Shown here: positions 47,025 to 58,619 of the stretch, piece by piece
Position numbering within the stretch: the first letter of the stretch is position 1
How the letters are laid out: the number at the start of each line of letters is the position of its first letter
Assembly: GCA_009809945.1 (NCBI GenBank)
Contig: WTPW01000789.1
Location: 190,933-254,932 of the forward strand
From: Gigaspora margarita
Lineage: Eukaryota; Glomeromycota; Glomeromycetes; Diversisporales; Gigasporaceae
Direction of reading: 5' to 3'
DNA: 64,000 nucleotides
The notes under the pieces: generated by a model
What the model saw: only the letters and a program-made list of their open reading frames with translations
Database searches by the model: none
What the model was told of the DNA's origin: nothing
Made by a program: the position numbers and the translations under genes

Positions 47025-47266
47025 GTGGTGTCCAAAAATTTTGCATTTCATGTAACCTAAGCTACTTAGATCAAACTTGTGGAGCATTAATACTAGCTTT
47101 GTATTGCTAAGTAATATTATAGCAAAATTACAATACAAGCAATTTTACTTAGTACATAGTTAGCAGGTTTGTTAGTAAAATTTGTTAAAATTTGGTGATT
47201 TCGAGCAAAATTATTTAGGTCAGATTGCCTCAGGTTACACAAAATGCAAAATTTTTTGGATATTAC
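47025..47266. mobile_element. Tc1/mariner-like MITE, 242 bp
   Basis: GTGGTGTCCAAAAATTTTGC and, inverted, GTAATATCCAAAAAATTTTG form TIRs of about 35 bp ending GTAACCT, flanked by TA at 47023-47024 and 47267-47268. The GTGGTGTCCAAA terminus is typical of Tc1/mariner elements. No coding capacity. Confidence 0.75.
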
Positions 47267-47621
47267 TAACTTACTAACACGCAAAATCCTGTATAGGATC
47301 ACTGTAGATCCTGCACGTGCAAATCACTAAAAGTATATATTAATTTATTGTCAAAATTTTATTGATATGTGAATTTATACTTGTTATTTTTAAAAAATAT
47401 TAAGTTTGTAATTTTATTATAATAATTTAAACTATCTATACAATCTTATAGGTAAAAATCTCTAATTTCAGTAATTATTTAATATGAATAATAAGGTTAA
47501 ATAAAATTTGAGCCAATTATTTATATGATTATCAAAAAAAAAGTGACTATTTGATAAGAAATTATAAGGCCATTTATGAATTTCTTATCAATCACTTATA
47601 AAAATAAGATTTTACTATATA

Positions 47622-49482
47622 AGATAGCTGCACAATGTAGTTGCGCTAAAACCAGAAACGGTAAATAGGTTATAGTAAGATTTAATTGAATTTACAAGCA
47701 TATACACTATTGTCCAATACATATAGTATCTCCAAAAAAAAACAGAAACAAGTTCATGAATAAGTGCCACGGTATTGTATGCAAGTTCGATGCTATAAAT
47801 TATTGTAATTATTGAATTATGCTGCTATAATTAATTAAATTACAGATACGCTGTAATAATTAAATAATCTCACTGGCAAGTAATTTACTAATAAAATTAA
47901 TTTACTGATGATTTCTGTTCTCATAAATTCTAGGACAAACTCATTTTCTGAAATCCTTTTGGTTTCGTCTTATGAATCATCTAGTACTTCAGAAATTAGA
48001 TCACTATTTTCAGAATAAATTTTCAAAGACAACGAAGTATTAGGTGGCTTTTAGGATGAAACTAAAAGAACTTCAGGAAAAGATAGCTGTAGTTCGTCAA
48101 CAAGTTTTTTTAAAAAATTGTACTGACCTTAACCTTAAACTCTAAGCTTGACCCTAACGATAATGCCAGAATTTCTTATTAGTGAAATGAACTTTCAATG
48201 AATTAATCTAATGAAAACGTGATGACTAATTAGACCTATAAAAAGTAGACAGATATCAAGCCACTTGTTCCAATCATAGAGTTTTAATATGATTGCGAAA
48301 TTAGCTGATTTTATCACGGATCATGTAGATTTTTGACTTTTATAGTTAGTTTAGTGCTTGGTTGAGGCTTATTGTTTAAGGTCGCAGTTTTGTTTTTTGT
48401 AATGTTGTATGATTTTAGCAAATTTAGATTTCTATAAATATCGGTAAATAGGACATATTAAAGTATGAATAGGTGGCTGTGCGCATGCGGATGTTAAGGA
48501 ATGAAGTTATCTTTGGTTTTGCTATTGCTCGCCTTGGTAAAGGCTAGCTCTATCTCCCACCCACCCTCTCTATTTTAAGTGGTCTGCAAGTATTAGTAGT
48601 ATCAGTAACAACTACAGTAGATATTTGTAGTATGTTTTTGGATTTCATGGGTAATGGCAGTAAAAGGACCATCAGTAGCAGCGATCCTTATTAGTGACCA
48701 GTTAGGCTCCGCAGTTGCAATGGCAGTGCAAGAACCTTTTTAGTGAATAGTTAGGTTTCACAGCTGCAGTAGTAGTGCAATGATCTTATTAGAGAACAGT
48801 TAGGCTCTGCAATAGTGCAAGGATCTTGTTAGTGAATATTTAGGCTCCACGGCTGCAAGGACCTTATTAGTGAATATTTAGCCTCCGCGGATGCAGTGGC
48901 AGTGCAAGGACCTTATTAGTAAATATTTAGGCTCCGCAGCTATAGTGGCAGTACAAGGACCTTATTAGTGGTAAGTTAGGATCCGCGGCTGTAGTGGCAG
49001 TGCAAGGACCTTATTAGTGATTATTTGGGCTCCGCAGCTGCAGTGACAGTGCAAGGACCTTATTAGTGGACAGTAAGGCTCCACAGCTGCAGTAGCAGTG
49101 CAAGTAACTGAAATAGATACTAGATACTTTGACATAGGTATTGAGTTTTGAGTATGTAATACTAGAGCTTATTTGGATAGCAAAACTATTCTCATATGTT
49201 TTTTCATATTTAGAAATAAAGTAGCTGATTGAGCAATAATAATTATAAATAAATCTACGTTAGCTGTATTGTATACAACTATGTAATTATACACCTTTAG
49301 CATTTTACTATGGAAATAAACCTGTGAAAATGCGCAAGTCCCAAGGCAATCCGAAATGCCCGTTAAAACAGAAAAGGAAAAATTTATGATCATGCTGACC
49401 AACCAAATACGAGATTTTGTAGATTAAAGATGGCTATAAACTCTATACTTTGTTTTACTTCTGTGAAACTCTGTTCCTGGTA
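47622..49482 (-). mobile_element. Non-autonomous Helitron-like element with internal minisatellite, about 1.86 kb
   Basis: The 5' end (minus strand TACCAGGAACAGAGTTTCAC) is at about 49482. The 3' end (CCAGAAAC inverted, hairpin, AGCTATC next to TTA) is at 47622-47659. The 5' part resembles the copies ending at 52569 and 57124 (words GACCAACCAAA and AGATTTTG). Most of the interior is the 54-bp minisatellite. No protein. The pairing of these two ends is inferred from orientation and distance. Confidence 0.55.
48640..49110. repeat. About 54-bp minisatellite, eight to nine units
   Basis: Unit: GTGGCAGTGCAAGGACCTTA, then TTAGTGAATATTTAGGCTCC, then GCAGCTGCA. It is clearly less AT-rich than its surroundings. 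Several units are shortened (around 48815 and 48860). Arrays like this are often carried inside Helitrons. Confidence 0.85.
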
Positions 49483-49812
49483 TATATAATTATTATTAAT
49501 TTGTACAATTTTTAGATTAGATCATTAGTTATTTCAAATTTCAAATGACTAAATGACCAATGACCAATTCATTTGGTTATTTGATCATGTTTATTTGAAA
49601 TTGCCAATACTGGCTAGCTCTACTTTAATATATCCTATTTATTGATATTCATTGAAACCTAAATTTGCTAATATCATATGCCATCAAAAAGCCTCAACCA
49701 AAGCACTAGACTACTATAAAAGACAAAAATCAACGTGATTTGCAATAAAATTCAGATAACTTACAATAGTCACTTCGTCAATGAAATTAACAGAATTTGG
49801 AAAGCTATGCAC

Positions 49813-51626
49813 TAGTGCTCCTAGGTTCAGTTCGGTCTGGAATCGAACTGGACTTGGACTCTAAATTTTACTAATTTCGGACTTCGGGACAGACTCAAAC
49901 TCAAGTATAAGTTCAGTTCGAGTCCGGTTCGAAGTTCGCAAACTGGTCCAGTTTCAAATATAGTTATATGTATTTTTTGGCGCTGAACAAGTTTACTTAG
50001 TGCATGTTTTTAGAATTAATTAGTAAAATTTTATGAATTATAAGATTTTATAAAATTTTATTAATAAAATTTTATAAAATCTTATAATTCACAAAATTTT
50101 ATTAAATAATTCTAACTTTATGCACTAAATAAACTTATTTAGCACCTAAAAATGCATCAAATTAGCAGAATTAATTTAATTTTACTTGAAATTTAGAGGA
50201 TAGATGCATAATTTTGGATTTTTGATCAAAAAGGTCAATATTAAGCATCTATTCTCCAAATTTCAAGTAAAACAAAAACCAATCAGCCAATTTAATGTGT
50301 TATTAGGTGCTGAATAAGTTTACTTAGTGCATTAAGTTAGAATTAATTAGTGAAATATTGTGAATCACAAGATTTTATAGAATTTTATTAATAGAATTCA
50401 ATGAAAACTTATGATTCACAAAATTTTATTAATTAATTCTAACTTTATGCTCTAAATAAAATTGTTCAGTACCTACAAATACATTAAATTGGCCAAATTT
50501 TTTTTATTTTACTTGAAATTTGGAGAATTGATGCTTAAATTTGATTTTTTGATCAAAGATCCAAAATTTTGCATCTATTTTTTAAATTTCAAGTAAAATA
50601 AAAATAATTATGCTGATTTGATGTGTTTTAGATGCTGAACAAGTTTACTTAGTGCATTAAGTTAGAATTAATTAATTAGAATTTGTGAGTTATAAGTTTT
50701 ATAGAATTTTATTAATAAAATTTTATAAAAACTTATAACTCGCAAATTCTTATTAATTAATTCTAACTTAATGCACTAAATAAACTTGTTCAGCACCTAA
50801 AAACACATCAAATCAGCATAATTATTTTTATTTTTCTTGAAATTTAAAAAATAGATGCAAAATTTTGGATTTTTGATCAAAAAAACAAATTTAAGCATTA
50901 ATTCTCCAAATTTCACGTAAAATAAAAAAAATTTAGCCAATTTAATGTATTTGTAGGTGTTGAACAATTTTACTTAGTGCATAAAGTTAGAATTAATTAA
51001 TAAATTTTGAGAATCATAAGATTTCATAGAATTCTATTAATAAAATTCTATAAAATCTTGTGATTCACAAGATTTCACTAATTAATACTAACTTAATGCA
51101 CTAAGTAAACTAATTCAGCACCTAATAACACATTAAATCGGCTGATTGTTTTTTATTTTACTTGAAATTTGGAGAATAGATGCTTAAATTTGACTTTTTT
51201 GATCAAAAATCCAAAATTATACATCCATCCTCTAAATTTCAAGTAAAATAAAATTAATTCTGCTAATTTGATGCATTTTTAGGTGCTAAATAAGTTTATT
51301 TAGTGCATAAAGTTAGAATTATTAATAAAATTTTGTGAATTATAAGATTTTATAAAATTTTATTAATAAAATTTTATAAATTCTTATAATTCATAAAATT
51401 TTACTAATTAATTCTAAAAACATGCACTAAGTAAACTTGTTTAGCACCAAAAAATACATATAACTGTATTCGAACCCGGACAAGTTCGCGAACTTCAAAT
51501 CGGACCTGGACCAAATTCGGACTTGACTAAAAAGTTTGAATATAATAGTCCGAGTCCGGTCCAAAAATCAAACCAGACTCAGACTTGACTAAAGTCCAGT
51601 TCGAGTCCAGTTCATAGGAGCACTAC
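49813..51626. mobile_element. Palindrome-filled hAT-type element, copy 2, 1814 bp
   Basis: The ends TAGTGCTCCTA and TAGGAGCACTA are inverted, flanked by CTATGCAC (49805-49812) and CTGTGCAC (51627-51634), an 8-bp duplication with one mismatch. Subterminal zones carry GGTTCGGTTC/GTCCGAGTCCGGTCC-type words in place of the GAACCTGAAC arrays of copy 1. The core is about five units of 325 bp with the same landmarks as copy 1: AACAAGTTTACTTAG with its inverse, AGCACC(T/A)AAAAATACATCA, and a fold-back around TTTTATTAATAAAATTTTAT. No protein. Confidence 0.85.
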
Positions 51627-51639
51627 TGTGCACAACCAA

Positions 51640-52569
51640 AATGAAATCCATGATTATCTATAAAGAATAAACTACCCAATATATATAATTATATATGTGA
51701 TAATGCACAGCCACCCAATATACTTTCGTATTTTGTCTATGTTTCTGGTATAATCTGAATGGCAAAAATTCTAACCAAAAATTTATGAAAAATGTAAAAA
51801 TCTAGAAATCAATAATCTAAATCTTTAATTTTTTTTTAGTAATATGTTCACAGTTTTTTATTAATATCATTGATTTTTTTATCTATTGCAGAGCTATTAT
51901 TCCTGTTCTTGCACTTGTTCTTGAACTTAAGACCATTATACAAAATGTTTTCAAATTCATTATACATTTAATTGGCTTTTTTAGCTATTTTTTATTTAAA
52001 ATCATTGGTATATATTAAATAATCAAAAAAAAGCAAATTTGGAAGATTTGGGTTTCATGATTTTAAGAGAGCTATGTTAATGATTAATAAATTCTTTTGC
52101 TCTCATCTTTATAATCTGAGATTATTATTTAATCAGCCCAATAAAAAATCCTATGAAAAAAAAACAAAAAATACCAAATATTGAGTGAATAAATATGCAG
52201 ATTTGCATCGGGTTACCGATATTTATGTCTAAAAAGCACATTTTTACTATTAGTTGTTATAGCATTTGTAATTTCATTCTATGGATAATCGCATAATTAT
52301 TATTTTTTTTAATAGTCATCATACTGAAATACTAGTCACGTTAATAGGATAAACAGTATTCATAATGGGCAGATGTTGTCCGAATATAGAAGAAAGTACT
52401 ACACATGATTGGTGAAGGTGCAACATTGTATGCTCTCAATATGCATTCACACCTTTGCTTCACCTCATGCATAATCCAATAATATGCAAGATTTTGCAGA
52501 CGTACAGCTCTTAATTTGCTGTATAACTATACACTTCATGAAATTTTCAATATCACTCTGTTCCTGGTA
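51640..52569 (-). mobile_element. Helitron-like element, 5' part
   Basis: Ends on the right with minus-strand TACCAGGAACAGAGTGATAT at 52569. About 450 bp (52120-52565) is shared with 56690-57124, including TTATTTAATCA(G/A)CCCAATAAAAAA, AATCCTATGAAAAAAA and CAGCTCTTAATTTGCT. The 3' end to the left was not found. Confidence 0.55.
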
Positions 52570-52615
52570 CTAGATAGCTGTATGATGTTGTCATGCGAAA
52601 CTAGGATAGAAGCCT
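52570..52615 (-). repeat. Helitron-like 3' terminus abutting a 5' terminus
   Basis: Minus strand: worn CCTAGTTT, hairpin GCATGAC/TCATAC with an AACA-type loop, AGCTATCTAG, and immediately TACCAGGAAC of the next element. Tail-to-head junction. Confidence 0.55.
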
Positions 52616-52997
52616 AGATAGTAGTTAAATTCAAATGAAATCAGATAAGTAATTATAGTTATCATATAGATCTAACATAACAACCTGTGTATCACTTTTT
52701 ATTAATAATTTAACTGTTTTATGTTATCTTCTGTTCGTAAACTTTATCCCAGCTTTATTTTTTTTCTCATTTTAAATATTGTCTGGTGCAAAAAGGTTCG
52801 TACCTCAATATAAAAGGTTATGAACATTATAATAATAATAAAATATATAATGACCCAAATAAGCTAAAATTCACATGGCCAATAGAATATATTCAAATGT
52901 ATTTGTTTCACCAATTTTTTTAATTTTTCCATGTTCAGTTTTTGTAAAAAAATGAAAAAAATGAACACATATTCCGTTAACAAACAATGAAAAATGG

Positions 52998-53627
52998 ATG
53001 GTAATTAACATTCACAGATACTTTTTCAGGGATATTTCTATTACCAAGCAAAACCAAAATTTTACATTATGCAAGCAAGTTGTCCTGGTTTCAGGCATTT
53101 CTGAGAGTATAGTTGGGGCAGTGTTGCCTGACTGGAATAAGCAAAATGATGGTATGTTTTCATCAAATCAAAAAATTGGGCAGCCCAAATTAGGACTAAA
53201 CAAAGATATTAAATAGTTAAATACTCCCCAAATTTCTTTTCTTAATAATTTATGTCAGCCTGAACTTTTAGAACTTGTTCAATAGAATAAAGAAAAAGTT
53301 CCATTCACTTGTATTAAAATAGCCAAACAATATGGCCATCAGGTTTATTCACCCCTTCCTACCACTGTGAGCACAAGCTGATTGAAGGTATCTGGGTAGT
53401 TATAAAAAAATGAAATAGCAAGATTGGGCCCATATTCAAATCTTTTAAACCTGAGAAATAAGCTTTTGCAAGCTTTCAAAGAAAAAATAAATCCAAAAGT
53501 AGTAGTTGGGTTTTGGAAAAGTGTGCTTACAAGAGCACGAGAGTATATAGAATTGGATAATAATATAGTTTTGTTGAATAAGGAAATAGGTAATGATGAC
53601 GATTTTGATATTGATGCTGAATTGTAA
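52998..53627 (+). pseudogene. DDE transposase remnant, catalytic core deleted
   Basis: From ATG 52998 one frame gives a helix-turn-helix-like region (VVLVSGISESIVGAVLPDW, about 53075-53130), followed by IGQPKLGLNKDI. After stops at 53214 and 53282 come ELLELVQ and KVPFTCIKIAKQYGHQVYS. A frameshift leads into YHCEHKLIEGIW (about 53362-53397), the worn form of the YHCELNPIE-W motif that carries the last acidic catalytic residue in DDE-3-type transposases. The C-terminus ARLGPYSNLLNLRNKLLQAF to TAA 53625-53627 is well preserved and ends in an acidic tail. About 200 codons remain where 350-400 are usual: the segment with the two central Asp residues is missing. Resembles an abundant Rhizophagus family. 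Confidence 0.65.
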
Positions 53628-53919
53628 AAAAATTTTTTTAAATTAATAAATCTGATAACCTATTAAATATTTTTGTTTAAAAAAAAATAAAAGTTTATAT
53701 ATATGATTTTTTTTATTAAAATTTTTATGAGATATGAAACTTTTTGCACTGGGCCATATCAAGAAACAATTCCAATATTTTTATTTGTTACAACCATGAA
53801 AAAAACTTCGAAACAACTTGTAGATCAGTTTCAATAAAAAAAGTCTTTAATATGTAAAACCAATTCAATGATCTATTTTATATAAGCATATTTTTTTGAA
53901 ACTTTTAAACAACCTTACA

Positions 53920-54280
53920 CAGATAAAAATGGTTTCAAATTTGAATCCAAGATTATAAGAACTATAAAAATGTTTTCCAACCTCCTATTAACTCTTCATC
54001 CAACAATTAAAAATTTTAAAAATCTTTCAGTTATAAAAATTTTAACAATTACCAAATATAGTCTTCGCCAGCTATGAAAATTTTAAAATAATCTAACTGA
54101 ATATAGTCTTTGCATGGTTATAAAAAGTTTAAAAATTATTTGACCAATATAGTTTCTTCTAACTAAAAAATATTAAAATAATCTAACTAGATAAAGTTTT
54201 TCACCAGCTATGATAATTTTAAAATTGTTCAACTGAAATATAGTTTATGGATCTTAAAAATAACCTGGCAAAATATAGTC
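53920..54280. repeat. Degenerate tandem repeat, about 60-65 bp units
   Basis: The words AAAATTTTAAAATAATCTAAC, AATATAGTCTTTGC and CAGCTATGAAAATTTT recur about five times. Confidence 0.55.
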
Positions 54281-54699
54281 ATCACTCTGATATAAGAATG
54301 AAAATCTATCAACAACCAAACATAGATTATTTTTAATCAGATTTTGGCTACACATATAAATAAACTTCATCATTGCTTATTTTATATAATTTGAGAATAT
54401 GCTAGTACCTGACCCTTGGCTCTGCCATGGGAGCTCTGTATAAAACTTTAAAATCTCATTATATAATATTCATAAATATGCATTGAATTGTTACAAAAAA
54501 TCTGTTACTGAACATACTATCCTATTAACTACAGTATTGAGATCATTTGTAACTGTGGAAATTTTTATTTCATTTTTATTAATTCTCTTTTGTTTTGTCT
54601 TTCATTTTGGGAACTAACTACAGAATCTATTTGGGTATTTTTTCTACTAATCAAGCAACCTATGCAGTTTCTTAGTATCGTGCAATATTCTTTTTTGTT

Positions 54700-55480
54700 T
54701 TTCTTTATGACTGTTATTCCAACAGGCCATCTAAGCATTAGAATTATGTACAACTGACTGTCCCAACAGACCAATTAAACAAAATAGTAGTATATCAACA
54801 CTAGCTCCTCATATGACTATCATCCCAACAGGTTAATTTGTAGCTAATTGGCAGGGAGGGAGAGTTGACGTAACTAGAATTGCTTAGTAATATTTATTTA
54901 TTACTTTATACTTATCTTATGAAAATTACTTCATGCTTACCAAACATTACTAATCGATCACTTGATCGATCATAAGACTGAACATGATCAGACATATCAC
55001 ATATTTGGTCCTGTAATAATTCAAGACAAAAGCTATTTCAATACTTAAAACCAAATATATCAACCCCAGCTTATATGACTGTTGTTCTGATAGGTTAATT
55101 ACTTAAGCAAATATATTTAGTCACATAAAAACCCTAGCTTTTTATATGACTGCCGTCCCAACAGGCCATTTTGGAGAAACTTACTGGATCAAGAGGGAGG
55201 GTCAATTTAACTAGAACAAATGTTAGGTTCGCAAAAAAAAGGCTATTTCTTCTATGTACCTTATCAAGTACTAATATATCAAAACACTAACCCATTACTC
55301 ATGCTACTCAATTTAATTTCTTAAACTTTTCTATTTTGAACGCATTTCGTAAGAATTACTTTATACCAGAATTACTGATCGATCAACTGATCAATCATTA
55401 GATTTAACATAATCAGACATATCATATGTTCAATCTCATAGTAATTCGAGACAAAAGCTTTCTCGATACTTATGTATCAA
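54700..55480. repeat. Two-unit tandem duplication of about 400 bp with a recurring TATGACTG...CCAACAGG word
   Basis: The word TATGACT(G/A)(T/C)(C/T)(A/G)TCCCAACAGG occurs at about 54707, 54813, 55076 and 55146. Larger shared blocks include GGAGGGAGAGTTGA/GGAGGGTCAATTTA, AACTAGAA, GATCGATCA(C/A)(T)TGATC, AACATGATCAGACATATCA and TAATTC(A/G)AGACAAAAGCT. Confidence 0.6.
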
Positions 55481-55880
55481 GCAGCTTTACAATATCATTT
55501 TTTGCAAGTTTAGAATTTGTATTGTATTTACCAACTATGACACATTTCTTCACAATTATACTTTCTTATATCAATTATTAATGGATTTGAATTGTAATGA
55601 TATTCTTGATTATAACTTGCTCATCGATATATTAGTTTTGACATTTTGATTACAGGTTATATAACCAACTTGATTTTATCTGATACTTTACTATGATTAG
55701 AGCTATCAAATAACTCAAGTTATTGGTATATAGTATACTTAAAATAGTTCTTGCGATTTGTTTTAACTGAGTAACTTATTCTAATTAATCACTTATAATC
55801 GAATAAGCTTTATATACAAGCTAAGTATTTTATTTAATTATTATTTATTATGTTATTATATTCCAATTATGGTATACAAA

Positions 55881-56153
55881 TTAATGCTCTTTTCTTTTCT
55901 TTCTTTTTTTTTTTTTGTAATCTTGAATTTTAATAAATATTAAACCAAATGTGATATAATAATTCTGAATGCAATAGTTAGTTTTTAGTCCAATTAGTTT
56001 TGAACAAGATAGTATGAATATGGTAGAAGGTTCATTTTCAAAGAACTTTTTAATGAAATAATGCAAAGATAGAGACTTTGATGCTATTAAAATTATATAT
56101 TTAATAAGGGTTGTAGATTTAACATCATAGTTGTAATCAACATTTGTTTGCAA
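55881..56153 (-). CDS. Hypothetical 90-residue open frame
   Basis: ATG at 56153-56151: MQTNVDYNYDVKSTTLIKYI, then SLSLHYFIKKFFENEPSTIF, ending in a lysine/arginine run encoded by the T-rich tract at 55891-55915. Residue composition is protein-like for about 70 residues, better than the surrounding chance frames. I do not recognise a domain and see no promoter evidence. It may be a fragment of a repeat-family gene. Confidence 0.3.
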   Translation of the reverse strand: MQTNVDYNYDVKSTTLIKYIILIASKSLSLHYFIKKFFENEPSTIFILSCSKLIGLKTNYCIQNYYITFGLIFIKIQDYKKKKRKKRKEH

Positions 56154-56570
56154 GCCCTAAAATTCTAACTTTCTTTACTATTCTTTTTAACTATTTGTAA
56201 GAATTGTGCTATTAATAATTTCATTTATTTCATCGCTTGTTAGCTTGCAATATTAAGTTTATAAATATTCAATATCTTTTTTTTTTGTCTTTTTTGGATT
56301 TAACAGAAAATGGATTTGTTTTTTGTAAATAAAAATCAGAGAAAAAAAGTCTAGCATAAAAAAAGTTATATAAAAAATTTTAATTTATTGTTTGTATCAT
56401 TAAATTTTTGTAGCATGTGATTCTAATCATTGTATAGGATTGGTATTTGAGCTTCATTAGGAAATTTGACTACTTCAGTTCTTTTTTTTTAAAAAAAAAC
56501 CTTTAGCAATATTGTTATGGAATGGTATTGGCCTCAGTTATTATCAATTTGATAACCAATATGAAATATT
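56154..56570. other. AT-rich, no gene seen
   Basis: T-rich and A-rich runs; nothing recognised. Confidence 0.4.
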
Positions 56571-56574
56571 AGGA

Positions 56575-56642
56575 CATATAGCTCTTAATTTGCCACATAA
56601 CTCTACACTTTGTAAAATTTTAATATCACTCCATTCCTAGTA
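56575..56642 (-). repeat. Helitron-like 5' terminus
   Basis: Minus strand begins TACTAGGAATGGAGTGATAT and continues with AAGTGTAGAG and AAATTAAGAGCT, as in the copies ending at 52569 and 57124. Confidence 0.55.
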
Positions 56643-56689
56643 TTACAGATTATCAAATTATCTAAAAATTTTTTCTATCGTCTTTGACT

Positions 56690-57345
56690 ATCAGTGATTA
56701 TTATTTAATCAACCCAATAAAAAAATCCTATGAAAAAAAATAAAAAAAGCCAAATATTAGATAAATAGACAAATTAATTTGCATCAGGTTACCAAATCTT
56801 GTGTATAAAATTATTAAGTTTAATATTATTAGTTATCATAACTTTGATAATGCACATGTTCACAGTCCTTTGTATGTTATGATAGTATTCTGTATAAATA
56901 TATATTTGCACTTATATTTGCTGATCTATACCATATTATTATAGATAGAAAGTGTGATGAATATATATGTGAAAAATAACAGAATAACAAATTATTGTAT
57001 GAAAATAAAAAAAAGATGACAAATAAGTCATGCCGACCAAACAAACTTAAGATTTTGCAGATAAACAGCTCTTAATTTGCTATATAACCCTACACTTCAT
57101 GATTTGCATCACTCTGTTCCTGGTATACACTACGTGATTTCATCACTCCATTCCTGGTACACTACGTGATTTCATCACTCTGTTCCTGGTATACATGATT
57201 TCATCACTCTATTCCTGGTATATGTGATTTCATCACTCCATTTCTGGTATACATGATTTTATCACTCCATTCCTAGTATACACTATATGATTTCATCACT
57301 CTCTTCTTGGTATACTCTTATTGCATTCATTTCTGGTATATGTAA
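56690..57345 (-). repeat. Helitron-like 5' part with a tandem array of its own 5' terminus
   Basis: 56690-57124 is homologous to 52120-52569. From about 57100 to 57345 the terminal word recurs about seven times at 25-40-base spacing: CATCACTC(T/C)(G/A)TTCCTGGTATAC plus GTGATTT. Later copies carry TTTCTGG, TTCCTAG and TTCTTGG variants. Confidence 0.75.
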
Positions 57346-57539
57346 TCAACTTATATTAATGTATTGATATTAAATATATATATAATATATAGTATATATA
57401 TTAAATATTGGCCCTGGACATACAATGCTGTGCATTTGCCTAATATAATTGTAAAGAAATGTGTTAGTGAATACTAATACAAATTCTTGCAAAAAATAGC
57501 AGTGTAAAGGAATCAATAAAAACATAATAAACTTATTCC

Positions 57540-57920
57540 ATAGTCACAAATATCCTGTCTACACAAAATATTTACTAATTTCATATGTGATTGTAAAATA
57601 AACAGTAATTGGTGCTGCTAATAATAAGAATAAAAAAACATTCAATTGTACTTCCATTTTTGATTTGTATATCCAAAGACCGTAATTAGACCATGAGTAA
57701 ATTTAAATTAAGATGACAATACTATTGAATCTGTAATTATTGTAATATATAATTATTTGCATGTTGATTTATATTAGATTCATCATATATAATTTGTAAT
57801 TAATCTATTACTATGAATTAATAATTAATTGTTATTTATATATTTTTTCAATATTTTTTTATATCCTTGAGATTTAAAAAATTGGCTGCTGTTCATTATG
57901 CACACTTTGAATCTTTGAAA
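57540..57920 (+). repeat. Partial copy of the 2.69-3.01 kb part of the Helitron-like element
   Basis: Shared in order: CACAAAT(G/A)TCCTGTC, TACTAATTT, GGTAATTGG(C/T)GCTGCT (as CAGTAATTGG here), ATCCAAAGA(T/C)CGTAAT, AATTTGCATGTT, TAATTAATCTATTACTATGAATTAATAAT and GCACACTTTGAATCTTTGA. No terminus was recognised at either side. Confidence 0.7.
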
Positions 57921-58104
57921 TTAGATTAGCTGAGATATAGATAATTTAATATATTCTCAAATTATATAAGATAAGCAATGATGAAGTTTACAATCAGCTA
58001 ATTTGTAAATATTTTTGTATGTAGGCAAAATCTGATTCAGAATTAATATGTGGTATCTTTATTTAGATGTTTTATCAATAATACAGATAAAAAATAAAAA
58101 ATTT

Positions 58105-58215
58105 TTAATCATGCAGTATTATGCACATTTTATATATCATGTGCATTAATGTGCATTTATGCACATTTTTTATAAAATGCACATTTTTCCTATTTCTAAT
58201 TGTGAGTAGTGATTG
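58105..58215. repeat. Short inverted ATGCACATTTT cluster
   Basis: ATGCACATTTT and its inverse AATGTGCAT alternate about six times, giving overlapping small hairpins. Confidence 0.6.
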
Positions 58216-58619
58216 TATTCGGGTAGAACTTGCAATTGTGTGGAAAAGTAATTTATTTGGATATCCAGGTATTTTAATAGTAAACAGATAGAGGTTTTTC
58301 CAACTGTACAATTTCTAATCAGCAAGATGGAAATTTATTTTAATTGATTATATGGCAATCTTCAAACTTCAAAAATAGCCAATCAAATTGTGCCAAATTT
58401 GCTAAAAATGCAATTCTTGAGCAACTTTCCTCATATGACAATAATTGTAACATGTTAGGTTTTAATTATTATTGTTCAACTTCAAGCTTTTAAATATTTT
58501 TTATTATGTTCAAAAACTTGGATTGAATAGAATCGAATATTCTGCCAAGTTTTCATAGTACTTACTTTTATATTTTATATTACCAATCATTAACAGCATT
58601 AAGTGCTATTAAAAAAGCA

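Noticed and set aside
48640..49110. Protein-coding repeat
   Set aside because: 54 is a multiple of three, but unit lengths vary and stops occur in the frames I followed; treated as a minisatellite.
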